In this document: positions 55,851-63,562 of the stretch, one piece after another
How the letters are laid out: each line of letters starts with the position of its first letter
Numbering within the stretch: the stretch's first letter is position 1
Source of the DNA: Acidobacteriaceae bacterium
Lineage (GTDB): Bacteria > Acidobacteriota > Terriglobia > Terriglobales > Acidobacteriaceae
Assembly (NCBI GenBank): GCA_030041435.1
Contig: JASHNW010000015.1
Span: forward strand, 1-64,000
Direction of reading: 5' to 3'
DNA length: 64,000 nt
Notes under the pieces: generated by a model
What the model saw: only the letters and a program-made list of their open reading frames with translations
Databases searched by the model: none
Told to the model about the DNA's origin: nothing
Made by a program: the position numbers and the translations under genes

Positions 55851-56408
55851 ATGATGAAACGCACCTGGATTCTCTGCGCCCTGCTGCTGGGCGGCCTGTT
55901 CGGCGGCCTGCTCCCGGCACGCGCCCAGTCGCCGGAGGCGGCCATCGGCGGCGATCAGCGGCTGACCGTGGGCGGCGACGTGAACGCCACCTACCTGGGC
56001 TACGGCAAGCGCTGGATCGGCGGCGCCGGCGCCAGCGTCGACGCCAACTTCAACTGGCGTCTGGGCGTCGAGGGCGAGGCGAATTTCACCTTCTACCGCG
56101 AGCAGGCAGATACCCACGCCACCACCTATCTGGTGGGCCCGCGCTACCAGCTGAATGCGCTGGGCAGCAGGTACCGCTACCGGCCTTATGTGAAGTTCCT
56201 GGTTGGCGACGGCGAGTTCAACTTCCCCTATAACTACGGCCACGGCAGTTACTTCGTCATGGCTCCGGGCGCGGGCATCGACTATCGCCTCGGCTACCAC
56301 TGGCGCCTGCGCCTGGTCGACTTCGAATACCAGTACTGGCCGCAGTTCAGCTTCGGCGCAGTGTCGAACTACAGCTTCACCACCGGCGTCCGCTACAACA
56401 TCCCCTGA
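55851..56408 (+). CDS. Outer-membrane beta-barrel protein coupled to the NHL/Ig-like gene
   Basis: This 185-residue barrel protein has a signal peptide (RTWILCALLLGGLFGGLLPA, cleaved near ARAQS), about eight beta strands (for example RWIGGAGASVDANFNWRLGV and RYRYRPYVKFLVGDGEFNF) and a C-terminal strand FTTGVRYNIP. It resembles small OmpX/OprF-type barrels. The ATG at 55851 lies 14 bases after the stop of the surface protein and has GGAG eight bases upstream; a GTG at 55833 would overlap that stop. The arrangement suggests that the two proteins are made together and perhaps work as a surface unit. Confidence 0.78.
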   Translation: MMKRTWILCALLLGGLFGGLLPARAQSPEAAIGGDQRLTVGGDVNATYLGYGKRWIGGAGASVDANFNWRLGVEGEANFTFYREQADTHATTYLVGPRYQLNALGSRYRYRPYVKFLVGDGEFNFPYNYGHGSYFVMAPGAGIDYRLGYHWRLRLVDFEYQYWPQFSFGAVSNYSFTTGVRYNIP

Positions 56409-56414
56409 GCCTCG

Positions 56415-57521
56415 TCAGGAAGCTTCCGGCGCCGGCGGTTCTTCGTCGGGCAGAGCCGGGGACGGTTCCTCGTGCGCGAGGCCCGATGCAGCGCGCCCCT
56501 CGCCATCCACCGTCTGCGCACCAGGCTCCGCGCCCTGTCTTGCCAGGGGCACGCCAGGCTGCGCCGCCAGAATCTGCACCAGCTGCGGCTCGGCGGGTTG
56601 TGCCGCGCCCATCGCCGCTTCATGCTGGGCGCGCGCCGCAGCGTCAATGTCCACCGGAATGCCCCCCGGCACAATTTCCGCATAGCCGTATTTATGCTTC
56701 AGATCGGCGGTGACGCGGACGATGGCAATCAGCAGCAGAAATCCGACCGCCACTCCGAAGGCGCTGCCCTCCGGGCCCTGCGTGCCGCCGGTGAGCCAGG
56801 TGGGGCCGGCCGCGTTGGTGACGAAAATCGGCGAGTAATTCATGCCGCCCGCCATCGGCAGGCCGAAGAGCAGGCTGGTGACCGCGGCCCAGGCAAAGTG
56901 GAAGCCCCAGCTCACCCACAGCGCGCGCGTGCGCAGCGCGGCGAGCGCCAGCGCCCAGCCCAGCAGGAACGAGACCACCACCGCGGCCGTCGAGGTGGGC
57001 GCGGCGTGGGTGCGCCAGATGGCATAAATCGCCGCCATGAACAGCGTGGCCAAACCCGGGCCCAGGGCCTCCGCAAGCCGAAAGAAGCCGTAGCCGCGGA
57101 AGGCCACTTCCACCGCCAGCGTGCCCGCGGCCAGCGCGATCAGGTCAAGGAATGCAACCACGAGCTGATGGCTGTTGGTGAAGACCGTGAAGACCAGTCC
57201 GCCGATGAGCGCCGTCGGCAGCACGCAGGCCACCACGCCTGCCCAGCCCACGGCCGCACCCAGCGCCCACTCGCGAAGCCGTCCGGGCCGCGGATCGACG
57301 CCGATGTTCTTCAGGGGCCGCACGCGCCGCTGGCTCAGCATGCTCAGCAGCGCGTAGCCCAGCAGCAGCAAAAACACCAGGAAGATGCGGTACAGCGGCT
57401 CGAAATAGTCGCCGAAAGTCAGGCCGCTGGCGGCGCGCATGGCCGCCAGGTCGCTGAACAGGTACCACGCGGCGGCCAGCAGAAACCAGCCCAGCGCGCT
57501 CAGGCGCCCCAGAAAGCTCAC
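56415..57521 (-). CDS. CPBP-family intramembrane protease-like protein, motif 1 degenerate
   Basis: A 368-residue membrane protein with about eight helices and a long Glu/Pro/Ala-rich tail. It resembles CAAX-protease/bacteriocin-processing (CPBP) proteins: VEVAFRGYGFF stands for the EExxxRG motif but has Val in place of the first Glu, IWRTH may represent the second motif and WGFHFAW the third (HxxxW/N). Loss of the first Glu may reduce catalysis, so a non-enzymatic role is possible. It starts with GTG at 57519-57521, with GGGAG eight bases upstream, and lies 71 bases downstream of accA. Its role is unknown. Confidence 0.75.
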   Translation of the reverse strand: MSFLGRLSALGWFLLAAAWYLFSDLAAMRAASGLTFGDYFEPLYRIFLVFLLLLGYALLSMLSQRRVRPLKNIGVDPRPGRLREWALGAAVGWAGVVACVLPTALIGGLVFTVFTNSHQLVVAFLDLIALAAGTLAVEVAFRGYGFFRLAEALGPGLATLFMAAIYAIWRTHAAPTSTAAVVVSFLLGWALALAALRTRALWVSWGFHFAWAAVTSLLFGLPMAGGMNYSPIFVTNAAGPTWLTGGTQGPEGSAFGVAVGFLLLIAIVRVTADLKHKYGYAEIVPGGIPVDIDAAARAQHEAAMGAAQPAEPQLVQILAAQPGVPLARQGAEPGAQTVDGEGRAASGLAHEEPSPALPDEEPPAPEAS

Positions 57522-57592
57522 GCTGTTGCTCCCCAAAAAGTAGCGGCAACGCCGGGAATGAAATTCATCAGGTGTTCGATGCCTGCCTGCGC

Positions 57593-58462
57593 TCAGACGG
57601 TGTAGAACTGCGCGATGTTGCGAAACTTGTCGTAGCGGCGGCGCAGCATCTCGCCGGTGGGCAGCGCCTGCAGCTCGCTCAGGTGGCAGCGCAGCTTCTC
57701 CGCCAGCAGCTCCGCAGCCGCGACCGGGTCGGCGTGCGCGCCCCCTTCCGGCTCGGGCACGATGTCGTCGACGCAGCCGAATCCGAACACATCGTCGGCT
57801 GTGGCCTTCAGCGCCACGGCAGCTTCCGCGCGCTTCGCGGCGTCGCGCCACATGATGGAGGCGCAGGCTTCGGGCGAGATGACCGAATAGATGGCCTTCT
57901 CCAGCATCAGCACGCGGTCGGCCATGGCCAGGCCCAGTGCGCCGCCCGATCCGCCCTCGCCGGTGATGGTGGCGATGGTGGGAATGCGCAGCCGCGACAT
58001 CTCCCGCAGGTTGCGCGCGATGGCTTCGGCCTGGCCGCGCTCTTCGGCGCCGATGCCGGGATTCGCGCCCATCAGGTCGATCAGCGTGAAGACCGGGCGG
58101 TTGAACTTCTCGGCGAACTTCATGGCGCGCAGCGCCTTGCGGTAGCCTTCCGGATCGGGCATGCCGAAGCGGCGGTGCACCTTTTCCTTGGTCGAGCGGC
58201 CCTTGAGGTTGGCGATCACCAGCACCTCCTGGCCCTCGAAGCGGGCCATGCCGCAGGTCATGGCCGGGTCGTCGCCAAAGGCGCGGTCGCCGTGGATCTC
58301 CGAGTAGTCGGTGAAGATGCGCTCCATAAAGGCCAGCGGATCGGGGCGCTGCGGATGGCGCGCCAGCTCGGTCCTGGCCCACGCCGGAGGAACCGGCTGC
58401 GCGGGTTCCACGGCGGGCCGCTTTGGCTCGTCGAGGTGTTTCGTGCCTGGCTGTTCGCTCAT
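57593..58462 (-). CDS. accA: Acetyl-CoA carboxylase carboxyltransferase subunit alpha
   Basis: A 289-residue carboxyltransferase alpha chain. Recognisable segments are RTELARHPQRPDPLAFMERI, the DRAFGDDPAMTCGMARFEGQ strand, IDLMGANPGIGAEERGQAEA, and the oxyanion-hole glycine loop GEGGSGGALGLAMADRVLM with SPEACASIMWRDAAKRAEAA. Together with AccD it transfers carboxyl from biotin-AccB to acetyl-CoA, the first step of fatty-acid synthesis. It is slightly short for the family, with a truncated N-terminal helix. The other subunits are not in the window. No ribosome binding site is evident before the ATG. Confidence 0.95.
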   Translation of the reverse strand: MSEQPGTKHLDEPKRPAVEPAQPVPPAWARTELARHPQRPDPLAFMERIFTDYSEIHGDRAFGDDPAMTCGMARFEGQEVLVIANLKGRSTKEKVHRRFGMPDPEGYRKALRAMKFAEKFNRPVFTLIDLMGANPGIGAEERGQAEAIARNLREMSRLRIPTIATITGEGGSGGALGLAMADRVLMLEKAIYSVISPEACASIMWRDAAKRAEAAVALKATADDVFGFGCVDDIVPEPEGGAHADPVAAAELLAEKLRCHLSELQALPTGEMLRRRYDKFRNIAQFYTV

Positions 58463-58514
58463 AGAGGGAGAACGCTCGAATCTCGATTGTATGGGCGGGG
58501 GGAAACGGGGGCAA

Positions 58515-59435
58515 ATGGCGATCTTCTACGAGAGAGCCCAAGTAGCTGAAATAAATGCTCTGGGGAGTATCATTCCAATCGAACACAAGATGACACCAGC
58601 AACAATCAAACTCTTCCTTCAGCGGGGAGACGCGAAGAGTCTCCGCACGGCGGAGATCATCAATTGGACCGGCAAAGCCATCGCGGCTCCGCGAACGGAA
58701 CTCGACGAACTACTCAATCGAGAAGAACTCAACAAGGCGGGAGTCTATATCCTCACCGGGTTCGATCCCCAAACTAATACTCCTAACGCCTATATCGGGG
58801 AAGCGGAGGTCATACGCGAGCGACTCAAGCAGCACAAGACCAAGGAGTGGATCTCTGCCATCGTATTTACCAGCAAAGACGAGAATCTCACGAAGGCGCA
58901 TGTGCGGCATTTGGAATCTCGTCTTCTCGCCGAGGCCGCTCGTGTCAACCGATTCAAGCTTGATCAGGTCCAAGCTGGAGGATCGAAGCTCCCCGAGTCT
59001 GACCGGGAGGATATGGAAGCATTCCTGGCGCGCATTCAGCTACTCCTACCAGTTTTGGGCTCGGATATTCTCGCGCCTATCGCCCAGCCACCGTCATCCG
59101 GGCCCAGTGGCGGCAGGCTTTTCTGTCGCATAAAGCGCGCAGAAGCGCAGGGTCAACGCACTGCAAATGGGTTTGTTGTCTTCCGGAACTCTACTGCTGT
59201 TCTGGAAGAGCGCCCCTCCGCCGAAACCTACCCGTGGGTCGTGGCTCAGCGAAAACAGCTTATTGCCGACGGCACGCTTGTCGAAAAGGATGGGCTTTTC
59301 GTCTTCACAAAGGACACAGAGTTTTCCAGCGCGTCGGCGGCAGCGGTTGTGATCCACGGCGGCAGTGCAAACGGACTCACTGCCTGGAAGACAGAAGGCG
59401 GGAAGACGCTCAAAGAACTGGACGCCCAGTCATAG
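58515..59435 (+). CDS. GIY-YIG nuclease-fold protein with DUF4357 domain
   Basis: This 306-residue protein has a GIY-YIG domain at about 65-165 (GVYILTGFDPQTNTPNAYIG, RERLKQHKTKEW and HLESRLLAEAARVN, with the Glu of the active site) and a DUF4357 domain at about 215-305 (GFVVFRNSTAVLEERPSAET, AQRKQLIADGTLVEKDGLFV). GIY-YIG folds cut DNA; in these two-domain proteins the biological role is unknown and they are often found in variable genome regions. By eye its base composition is less GC-rich than its neighbours, consistent with acquisition. The ATG at 58515 follows a G-rich leader. It diverges from accA. Confidence 0.82.
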   Translation: MAIFYERAQVAEINALGSIIPIEHKMTPATIKLFLQRGDAKSLRTAEIINWTGKAIAAPRTELDELLNREELNKAGVYILTGFDPQTNTPNAYIGEAEVIRERLKQHKTKEWISAIVFTSKDENLTKAHVRHLESRLLAEAARVNRFKLDQVQAGGSKLPESDREDMEAFLARIQLLLPVLGSDILAPIAQPPSSGPSGGRLFCRIKRAEAQGQRTANGFVVFRNSTAVLEERPSAETYPWVVAQRKQLIADGTLVEKDGLFVFTKDTEFSSASAAAVVIHGGSANGLTAWKTEGGKTLKELDAQS

Positions 59436-59514
59436 CATCCGCAGGTCCCGAACGTTGCACGCGCCCGGACCGGAAGGAAGCACAGCGCACCGCCGAGCTG
59501 GGGCGAGCCTTGAT

Positions 59515-59877
59515 CTACCCCTGAAGGGCCCCCGGCACCGCCAGCGGATGCTTTGGCTGGTACAGACCCACCGCGCCTCCGCCGGGGAGCTGAATCTTTG
59601 CCACCGAGCCCCAGCGCGCCTCCTCGACCTTCGAACACCGCACGCCCTTTTTGCCCAGAGCCAGCATTTCGGCTTGCAGGTCGTCGCACAGCAGGAAGTA
59701 GAGCTCGTGGCGGCCGCCGTCGGCGGCGGGATGCACCGCGGCTTCAGCGGGCGGCAGGGCGAAGATCAGCCAGCCGCGGCCCGCATCGACAGACCGGAAT
59801 CCCAGCACATCGCGCAGAAAGGCGCGATCCGCCTCCGCGTCCTTGCTGTAGACGATCACATGCGCTCCAAAGATCAT
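59515..59877 (-). CDS. VOC-superfamily (glyoxalase-like) protein
   Basis: A 120-residue protein with the two beta-alpha-beta-beta-beta units of the vicinal oxygen chelate fold: MIFGAHVIVYSKDAEADRAF, LGFRSVDAGRGWLIFALPP, HELYFLLCDDLQAEMLALGK and GGGAVGLYQPKHPLA. Members include glyoxalases, dioxygenases and antibiotic-binding proteins, and the metal ligands cannot be assigned with confidence here. A strong AAGGAGGG ribosome binding site sets the ATG at 59877. Function unknown. Confidence 0.78.
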   Translation of the reverse strand: MIFGAHVIVYSKDAEADRAFLRDVLGFRSVDAGRGWLIFALPPAEAAVHPAADGGRHELYFLLCDDLQAEMLALGKKGVRCSKVEEARWGSVAKIQLPGGGAVGLYQPKHPLAVPGALQG

Positions 59878-60137
59878 GGCGGTTCCCTCCTTCTGTGGTT
59901 TTTCACCCGGTGGTGGCTTCCTGACCGGCTGGCGGGCAGGGGACCGCATCGCGCCCTGGTCGAAGGTAATACCCGGCGGATATTACTATGGATCTTCAAC
60001 AAAACAAAGTCCCATTTTCAATAGCACCCCAAAAATCGATGGGTTTTTGCAGCCTTTGCGGCCCGCTTCGTCGCCCCGCCGAAGCCCCACCATGTACCCT
60101 GATACCCGACTCCCATTGACGCGATGAGGACGATGGA

Positions 60138-61835
60138 TTGACGGATGCCAGACTGGACAGCGGCAAGGGTCGCGAGCCGATCGGCGCGGTGCCTTGTGGG
60201 TCGGCGGTCCCGGTTCGCTGGCTGCGGCTGGGCCTGTGGATCGCGCTCCTCGCCTGCTCGGCGCTCTATGTCGTCTGGACGTGGCGCTGGCCGTTGCTCG
60301 GCGACTCGTCGCTCATCCACTACATCTGCTTCCTGATGGAGCGCGGCTGGGCGCCCTACCGCACCCTTGTCGACATGAACATGCCAGGCTCGTTCCTGAT
60401 CGAGTGGGCGGCGATGCACGTCTTCGGCGGCGGATCGATGGGGTGGCGGCTCTTCGACCTGACCGTCCTGGCAGCGGCTGCGGCGGGCCTGGTGGCCATC
60501 GCCTGGCCGTATGATCGGCTGGCCGGCGTTTTCGCCGCCGTCGTCTTCATGGTGGTGCACGGGCGCGACGGCCTCAACGACACCGGCCAGCGCGACCTGA
60601 CGATGGCTGCCCTGCTGGTGCTGGCCTACGCGGGCCTGTTCCTGGTTTGGCGGCACGGCTCGGGCCGCAGCTCGAGCCTGGGTTCGCGTGGGGGTTCCAC
60701 GCTGCCTGCGTTCCTGTTCGGCTTCTGCATTGCGGCCGCGGGGACCATCAAACCCACGGCTCTGCCGCTGGGGATCGTGCTGCTGGCGGCGATGGCGGTG
60801 GTTCTGCGCGGGCAGGGAAAACCCGCTGCGCAGGCAGTGCTGGCGGGGACGGTGGGTTTTCTGCTGCCTCCTGCAGTCTGCTTCGTGTTCCTGGTTCGCG
60901 AGCAGGCGCTCGGGGCATTCGCGCACAACCTGACGACGGTGGTGCCCTACTTCGCCAGCCTGGGACGCAGGCCGCCAGGCTTTCTGCTGCTGCACAGCGT
61001 CTCGCCGCTGCTGCCGCTGGCGATCGTGTGGGTGGTGCTGGCGGCCGGCCAGCCGGTTGCGAACGGCGCCTGGCGGAAGTGGAAGCACGGCTGGACGGAA
61101 GAGCGATGGGAACGCGCGGCGCTGCTGCTGGGCGCAGCCGCGATGCTGGCCGGTTTCATGCTCCAGGGCAAAGGATTTCCCTACCATCGCTATCCTTTTT
61201 TGGTGCTGCTGCTGGCGCTGATTGGAATCGAGCTGACGCGGGCGCTGCGGCAGCGGGGAGTGTGGCTGCTGCTGGGCGCGGCGGGGCTGGCTTACGGGGC
61301 GTTCGTGCTGGCGCCGCAGTCGGTGATGGCGGTGCGGAAGTACGACTGGCGCAACCAGGGCTCGATTGCCATGATGCAGGCTGACCTGACGCGGCTGGGG
61401 GGCTCGGCTCTCTCCGGGCGCGTGCAGTGCATCGACACCATCTCCGGGTGCACGGACACGCTCTACCGGATGCGTCTGGAGCCGACGACGGGACTGCTGT
61501 CGGACTTCCTCGTCTTCGGGCCAGAACAGGATCCAGCGGTGCACGAAGCGCGGGCGCAGTTCCTGGGGGCTGTCGAAGCACGGCCACCGGAAGTGATCGT
61601 TGTCGTGAGTTCTCTGTTCCCCACCGGGCCGGGCGAGTATCGGAAGCTGGCGCGCTGGCCGGAGTTCGCCACCTGGCTGGCGGCACGGTATCGTCTCTGC
61701 GCTCAAAGGACACCGCCGCCGGTGCGCTGGTGGGGCCGTGTGGAACAGCCGCCAGGCTACCGGGTCTATGTGCTGGCGCAGTGCTCGAACGGGACATGCG
61801 GGGACGCGATCCCGGCGGGTTGCGGAGATCTCTAA
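60138..61835 (+). CDS. Polytopic membrane glycosyltransferase-like protein (GT-C type)
   Basis: A 565-residue protein with about ten membrane helices and an N-proximal loop MERGWAPYRTLVDMNMPGSF that resembles the first periplasmic loop of GT-C/PMT-type transferases, which contains an essential acidic residue. The soluble C-terminal part (VQCIDTISGCTDTLYRMRLE and EVIVVVSSLFPTGPGEYRKL) is also family-like. It may transfer sugars from polyprenyl carriers to envelope components. It starts with TTG at 60138 after GAGGA; a five-codon frame (ATG at 60124, MRTMD) ends in overlap with it. Its stop overlaps the stop of the convergent yihY gene by three bases. Confidence 0.72.
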   Translation: MTDARLDSGKGREPIGAVPCGSAVPVRWLRLGLWIALLACSALYVVWTWRWPLLGDSSLIHYICFLMERGWAPYRTLVDMNMPGSFLIEWAAMHVFGGGSMGWRLFDLTVLAAAAAGLVAIAWPYDRLAGVFAAVVFMVVHGRDGLNDTGQRDLTMAALLVLAYAGLFLVWRHGSGRSSSLGSRGGSTLPAFLFGFCIAAAGTIKPTALPLGIVLLAAMAVVLRGQGKPAAQAVLAGTVGFLLPPAVCFVFLVREQALGAFAHNLTTVVPYFASLGRRPPGFLLLHSVSPLLPLAIVWVVLAAGQPVANGAWRKWKHGWTEERWERAALLLGAAAMLAGFMLQGKGFPYHRYPFLVLLLALIGIELTRALRQRGVWLLLGAAGLAYGAFVLAPQSVMAVRKYDWRNQGSIAMMQADLTRLGGSALSGRVQCIDTISGCTDTLYRMRLEPTTGLLSDFLVFGPEQDPAVHEARAQFLGAVEARPPEVIVVVSSLFPTGPGEYRKLARWPEFATWLAARYRLCAQRTPPPVRWWGRVEQPPGYRVYVLAQCSNGTCGDAIPAGCGDL

Positions 61836-62848
61836 CCGAGTTTGGAACTGGATCGTGCGTCAGACCCGGCAGCGGGTTCTGCGACCGCCATTTTGCGTCC
61901 GGCTTCGAGGTCTGCCTCATGCGCCAGGCGCAGAGCATGGCGCGTCGCCGAATATTGCGCTCCGGCGAGCAGCAGAAGTCCCGTGAGGAAAGCCCAGATC
62001 ATCAGCGTAACGGAGACCTCGAAGGGGCCGTACACGGAGTGAAAATCGAGGTGCGGCAGCGCCAGGATATAGAGAAGGCGGCCGAAGTCCCACAGCAGGC
62101 CGGTGACCACGGCCGTGGGCAGGACGGCGCGGATGGGCAGGCGGCGGTGGGGCAGGATCCAGTAGATGGCGAAGAACATGCTCATGCTGAGGAACGCGAC
62201 CGTGATCTGCAGGAACAGATGGTGGATGAAGCCGAAGACGGCGTTTTCGGTGTGGCCGAAAAAGACGAAGGTCAGGATGCCGGTCTGTGCCGTGTCGACA
62301 AGGACGGCGAACATGGCCAGCAGGCCGATGGCGAATGCCAGGCCGAGCGAGACCATTTGATTCATCACGTAGGAGCGGTTCTTCCGTACGCCCCAGACCT
62401 GGTTGAGTGCGACCTCCAGCGGCAGAAAGACGCCCGTGGATGAGATGAGCAGCATGACCACCGACGCCGCCTGTACGCTGCCGCGGGGATGGACGAGCAA
62501 CGCCATGTTGCGAACGACAAAGTCCTGGTTGGAGGGCAGAAGGTCGTGGAGCATGCCGCTGATGGAGTTGGTCATGGCGGCGGAGTGGAAGACGTCGCGG
62601 GCGACCGTGAACATCATCACGATGAAGGGAAACAGGGACAGGATCGAGTTGGCGGCGACGCTGAAGGCGTAGGTGTGGACCTCGGTTTGGCCCAGGTAGC
62701 GGGCCAGCGAGACGACGGCCGGCCACACGCCATGCTGCGCCGAACGGACCCTCGGGGGAGCCGGCTGGGGCAGGGGCGGCGGGTTCGGAGACACGGGAGC
62801 GTTTGCCTGGCCGGATGGGGCAGGCTGCAGCGCGTCGTTGGTCACCAT
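61832..62848 (-). CDS. YihY/BrkB-family inner-membrane protein
   Basis: This 338-residue protein has a Pro/Ala-rich cytoplasmic leader, then six membrane helices with family markers FSVAANSILSLFPFIVMMFT, FLPLEVALNQVWGVRKNRSY and YGPFEVSVTLMIWAFLTGLL. The YihY/BrkB family was once called ribonuclease BN in error; its real function is uncertain, though transport roles are suspected. The ATG at 62848 has AGGGA nine bases upstream, and the reading frame upstream has no family similarity. It converges with the glycosyltransferase-like gene. Confidence 0.88.
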   Translation of the reverse strand: MVTNDALQPAPSGQANAPVSPNPPPLPQPAPPRVRSAQHGVWPAVVSLARYLGQTEVHTYAFSVAANSILSLFPFIVMMFTVARDVFHSAAMTNSISGMLHDLLPSNQDFVVRNMALLVHPRGSVQAASVVMLLISSTGVFLPLEVALNQVWGVRKNRSYVMNQMVSLGLAFAIGLLAMFAVLVDTAQTGILTFVFFGHTENAVFGFIHHLFLQITVAFLSMSMFFAIYWILPHRRLPIRAVLPTAVVTGLLWDFGRLLYILALPHLDFHSVYGPFEVSVTLMIWAFLTGLLLLAGAQYSATRHALRLAHEADLEAGRKMAVAEPAAGSDARSSSKLG

Positions 62849-62988
62849 GTGGGGAGTCCCTGAAGAAATCGTAGCAGACGGGAATCGGAGACCTGAGGCA
62901 GGGCAATCCGGAACCGGCCGAGAGGCACCAACGTAGAGGATACTTTCGTAACCAGGCTCATGGCCGATGACTTCTTTGCAAATTTTGC

Positions 62989-63017
62989 TTGATTTCAAAA
63001 CCATTTCCTGCCATAAC
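62989..63017 (+). promoter_or_regulatory. Candidate promoter of the cold-shock gene
   Basis: TTGATT (62989-62994), a 17-base spacer and CATAAC (63012-63017). The predicted transcript starts near 63024 and has a leader of about 205 bases, a length typical of cold-shock mRNAs. The rest of the 62849-63228 gap shows no coding sequence. Confidence 0.4.
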
Positions 63018-63141
63018 AGGAGGACGTTGCAGAACGAATCGGAAGGCCATTTTTGATGTACCTGCATTATCGTTTCCGTGACTGCCCGCAATCCCACTAA
63101 GCTGCCCGAACCGCCACGCCGGCGGGTAATGGCAGCTTTCG

Positions 63142-63181
63142 GTGTCTCTAAGCCCGGTTACGCGAGTAACGGGCCGGACAC
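63142..63181 (+). promoter_or_regulatory. Structured 5' leader element of the cold-shock gene
   Basis: GTGTC (63142-63146) pairs with GACAC (63177-63181) as an outer stem. Inside, GCCCG-G-TTAC (63152-63161) pairs with GTAACGGGC (63166-63174), nine pairs with one bulged G and a GCGA tetraloop. It ends 34 bases before the ribosome binding site. Confidence 0.55.
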
Positions 63182-63228
63182 AAGGTGGTTACGGCCGCTT
63201 ACAAGGACAAACAACGGAGGAGTATCCG

Positions 63229-63438
63229 GTGAAAGAGCATGGCGTAGTGAAGTGGTTTAACGGAGCGAAGGGTTACGGGTTCATCCAGCGGTCGAGCGGC
63301 GAAGACGTCTTCGTCCATTTTTCCGCGATTCAGGATTCGGGCTACCGGACTTTGAATGAAGGCGAAGCGGTAGAGTTCGAGTGCCAGCAGGGTCCGAAGG
63401 GGCTGAGCGCGGCCAACGTCGTGCGGAACAGCGCCTAG
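63229..63438 (+). CDS. csp: Cold-shock domain protein
   Basis: A 69-residue single cold-shock domain with RNP1 (KGYGFI) and RNP2 (VFVHFSAI), starting [20 protein letters not shown] and ending [12 protein letters not shown]. It binds single-stranded RNA or DNA and probably acts as an RNA chaperone. GTG at 63229 is the start, seven bases after GGAGGAG. A long structured leader precedes it. It is a single gene, convergent with queG. Confidence 0.95.
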   Translation: MKEHGVVKWFNGAKGYGFIQRSSGEDVFVHFSAIQDSGYRTLNEGEAVEFECQQGPKGLSAANVVRNSA

Positions 63439-63562
63439 CTTTGACGCGAAGCGCGGCGTCCTGGAGCGCCGGAGCCGGTCCCAGCCAACCTGCGGGTGGG
63501 ACGGGACGTCCTGCGGCAAACTGACACAGAACGACGAGCATGCTGCAATTGCGCTCCGGTCG

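Noticed and set aside
58463-58586. Upstream extension of a leftward frame running through accA into the CPBP-like gene
   Set aside because: The frame overlaps accA in another register; the CPBP-like protein begins at the GTG at 57521 with a proper ribosome binding site.
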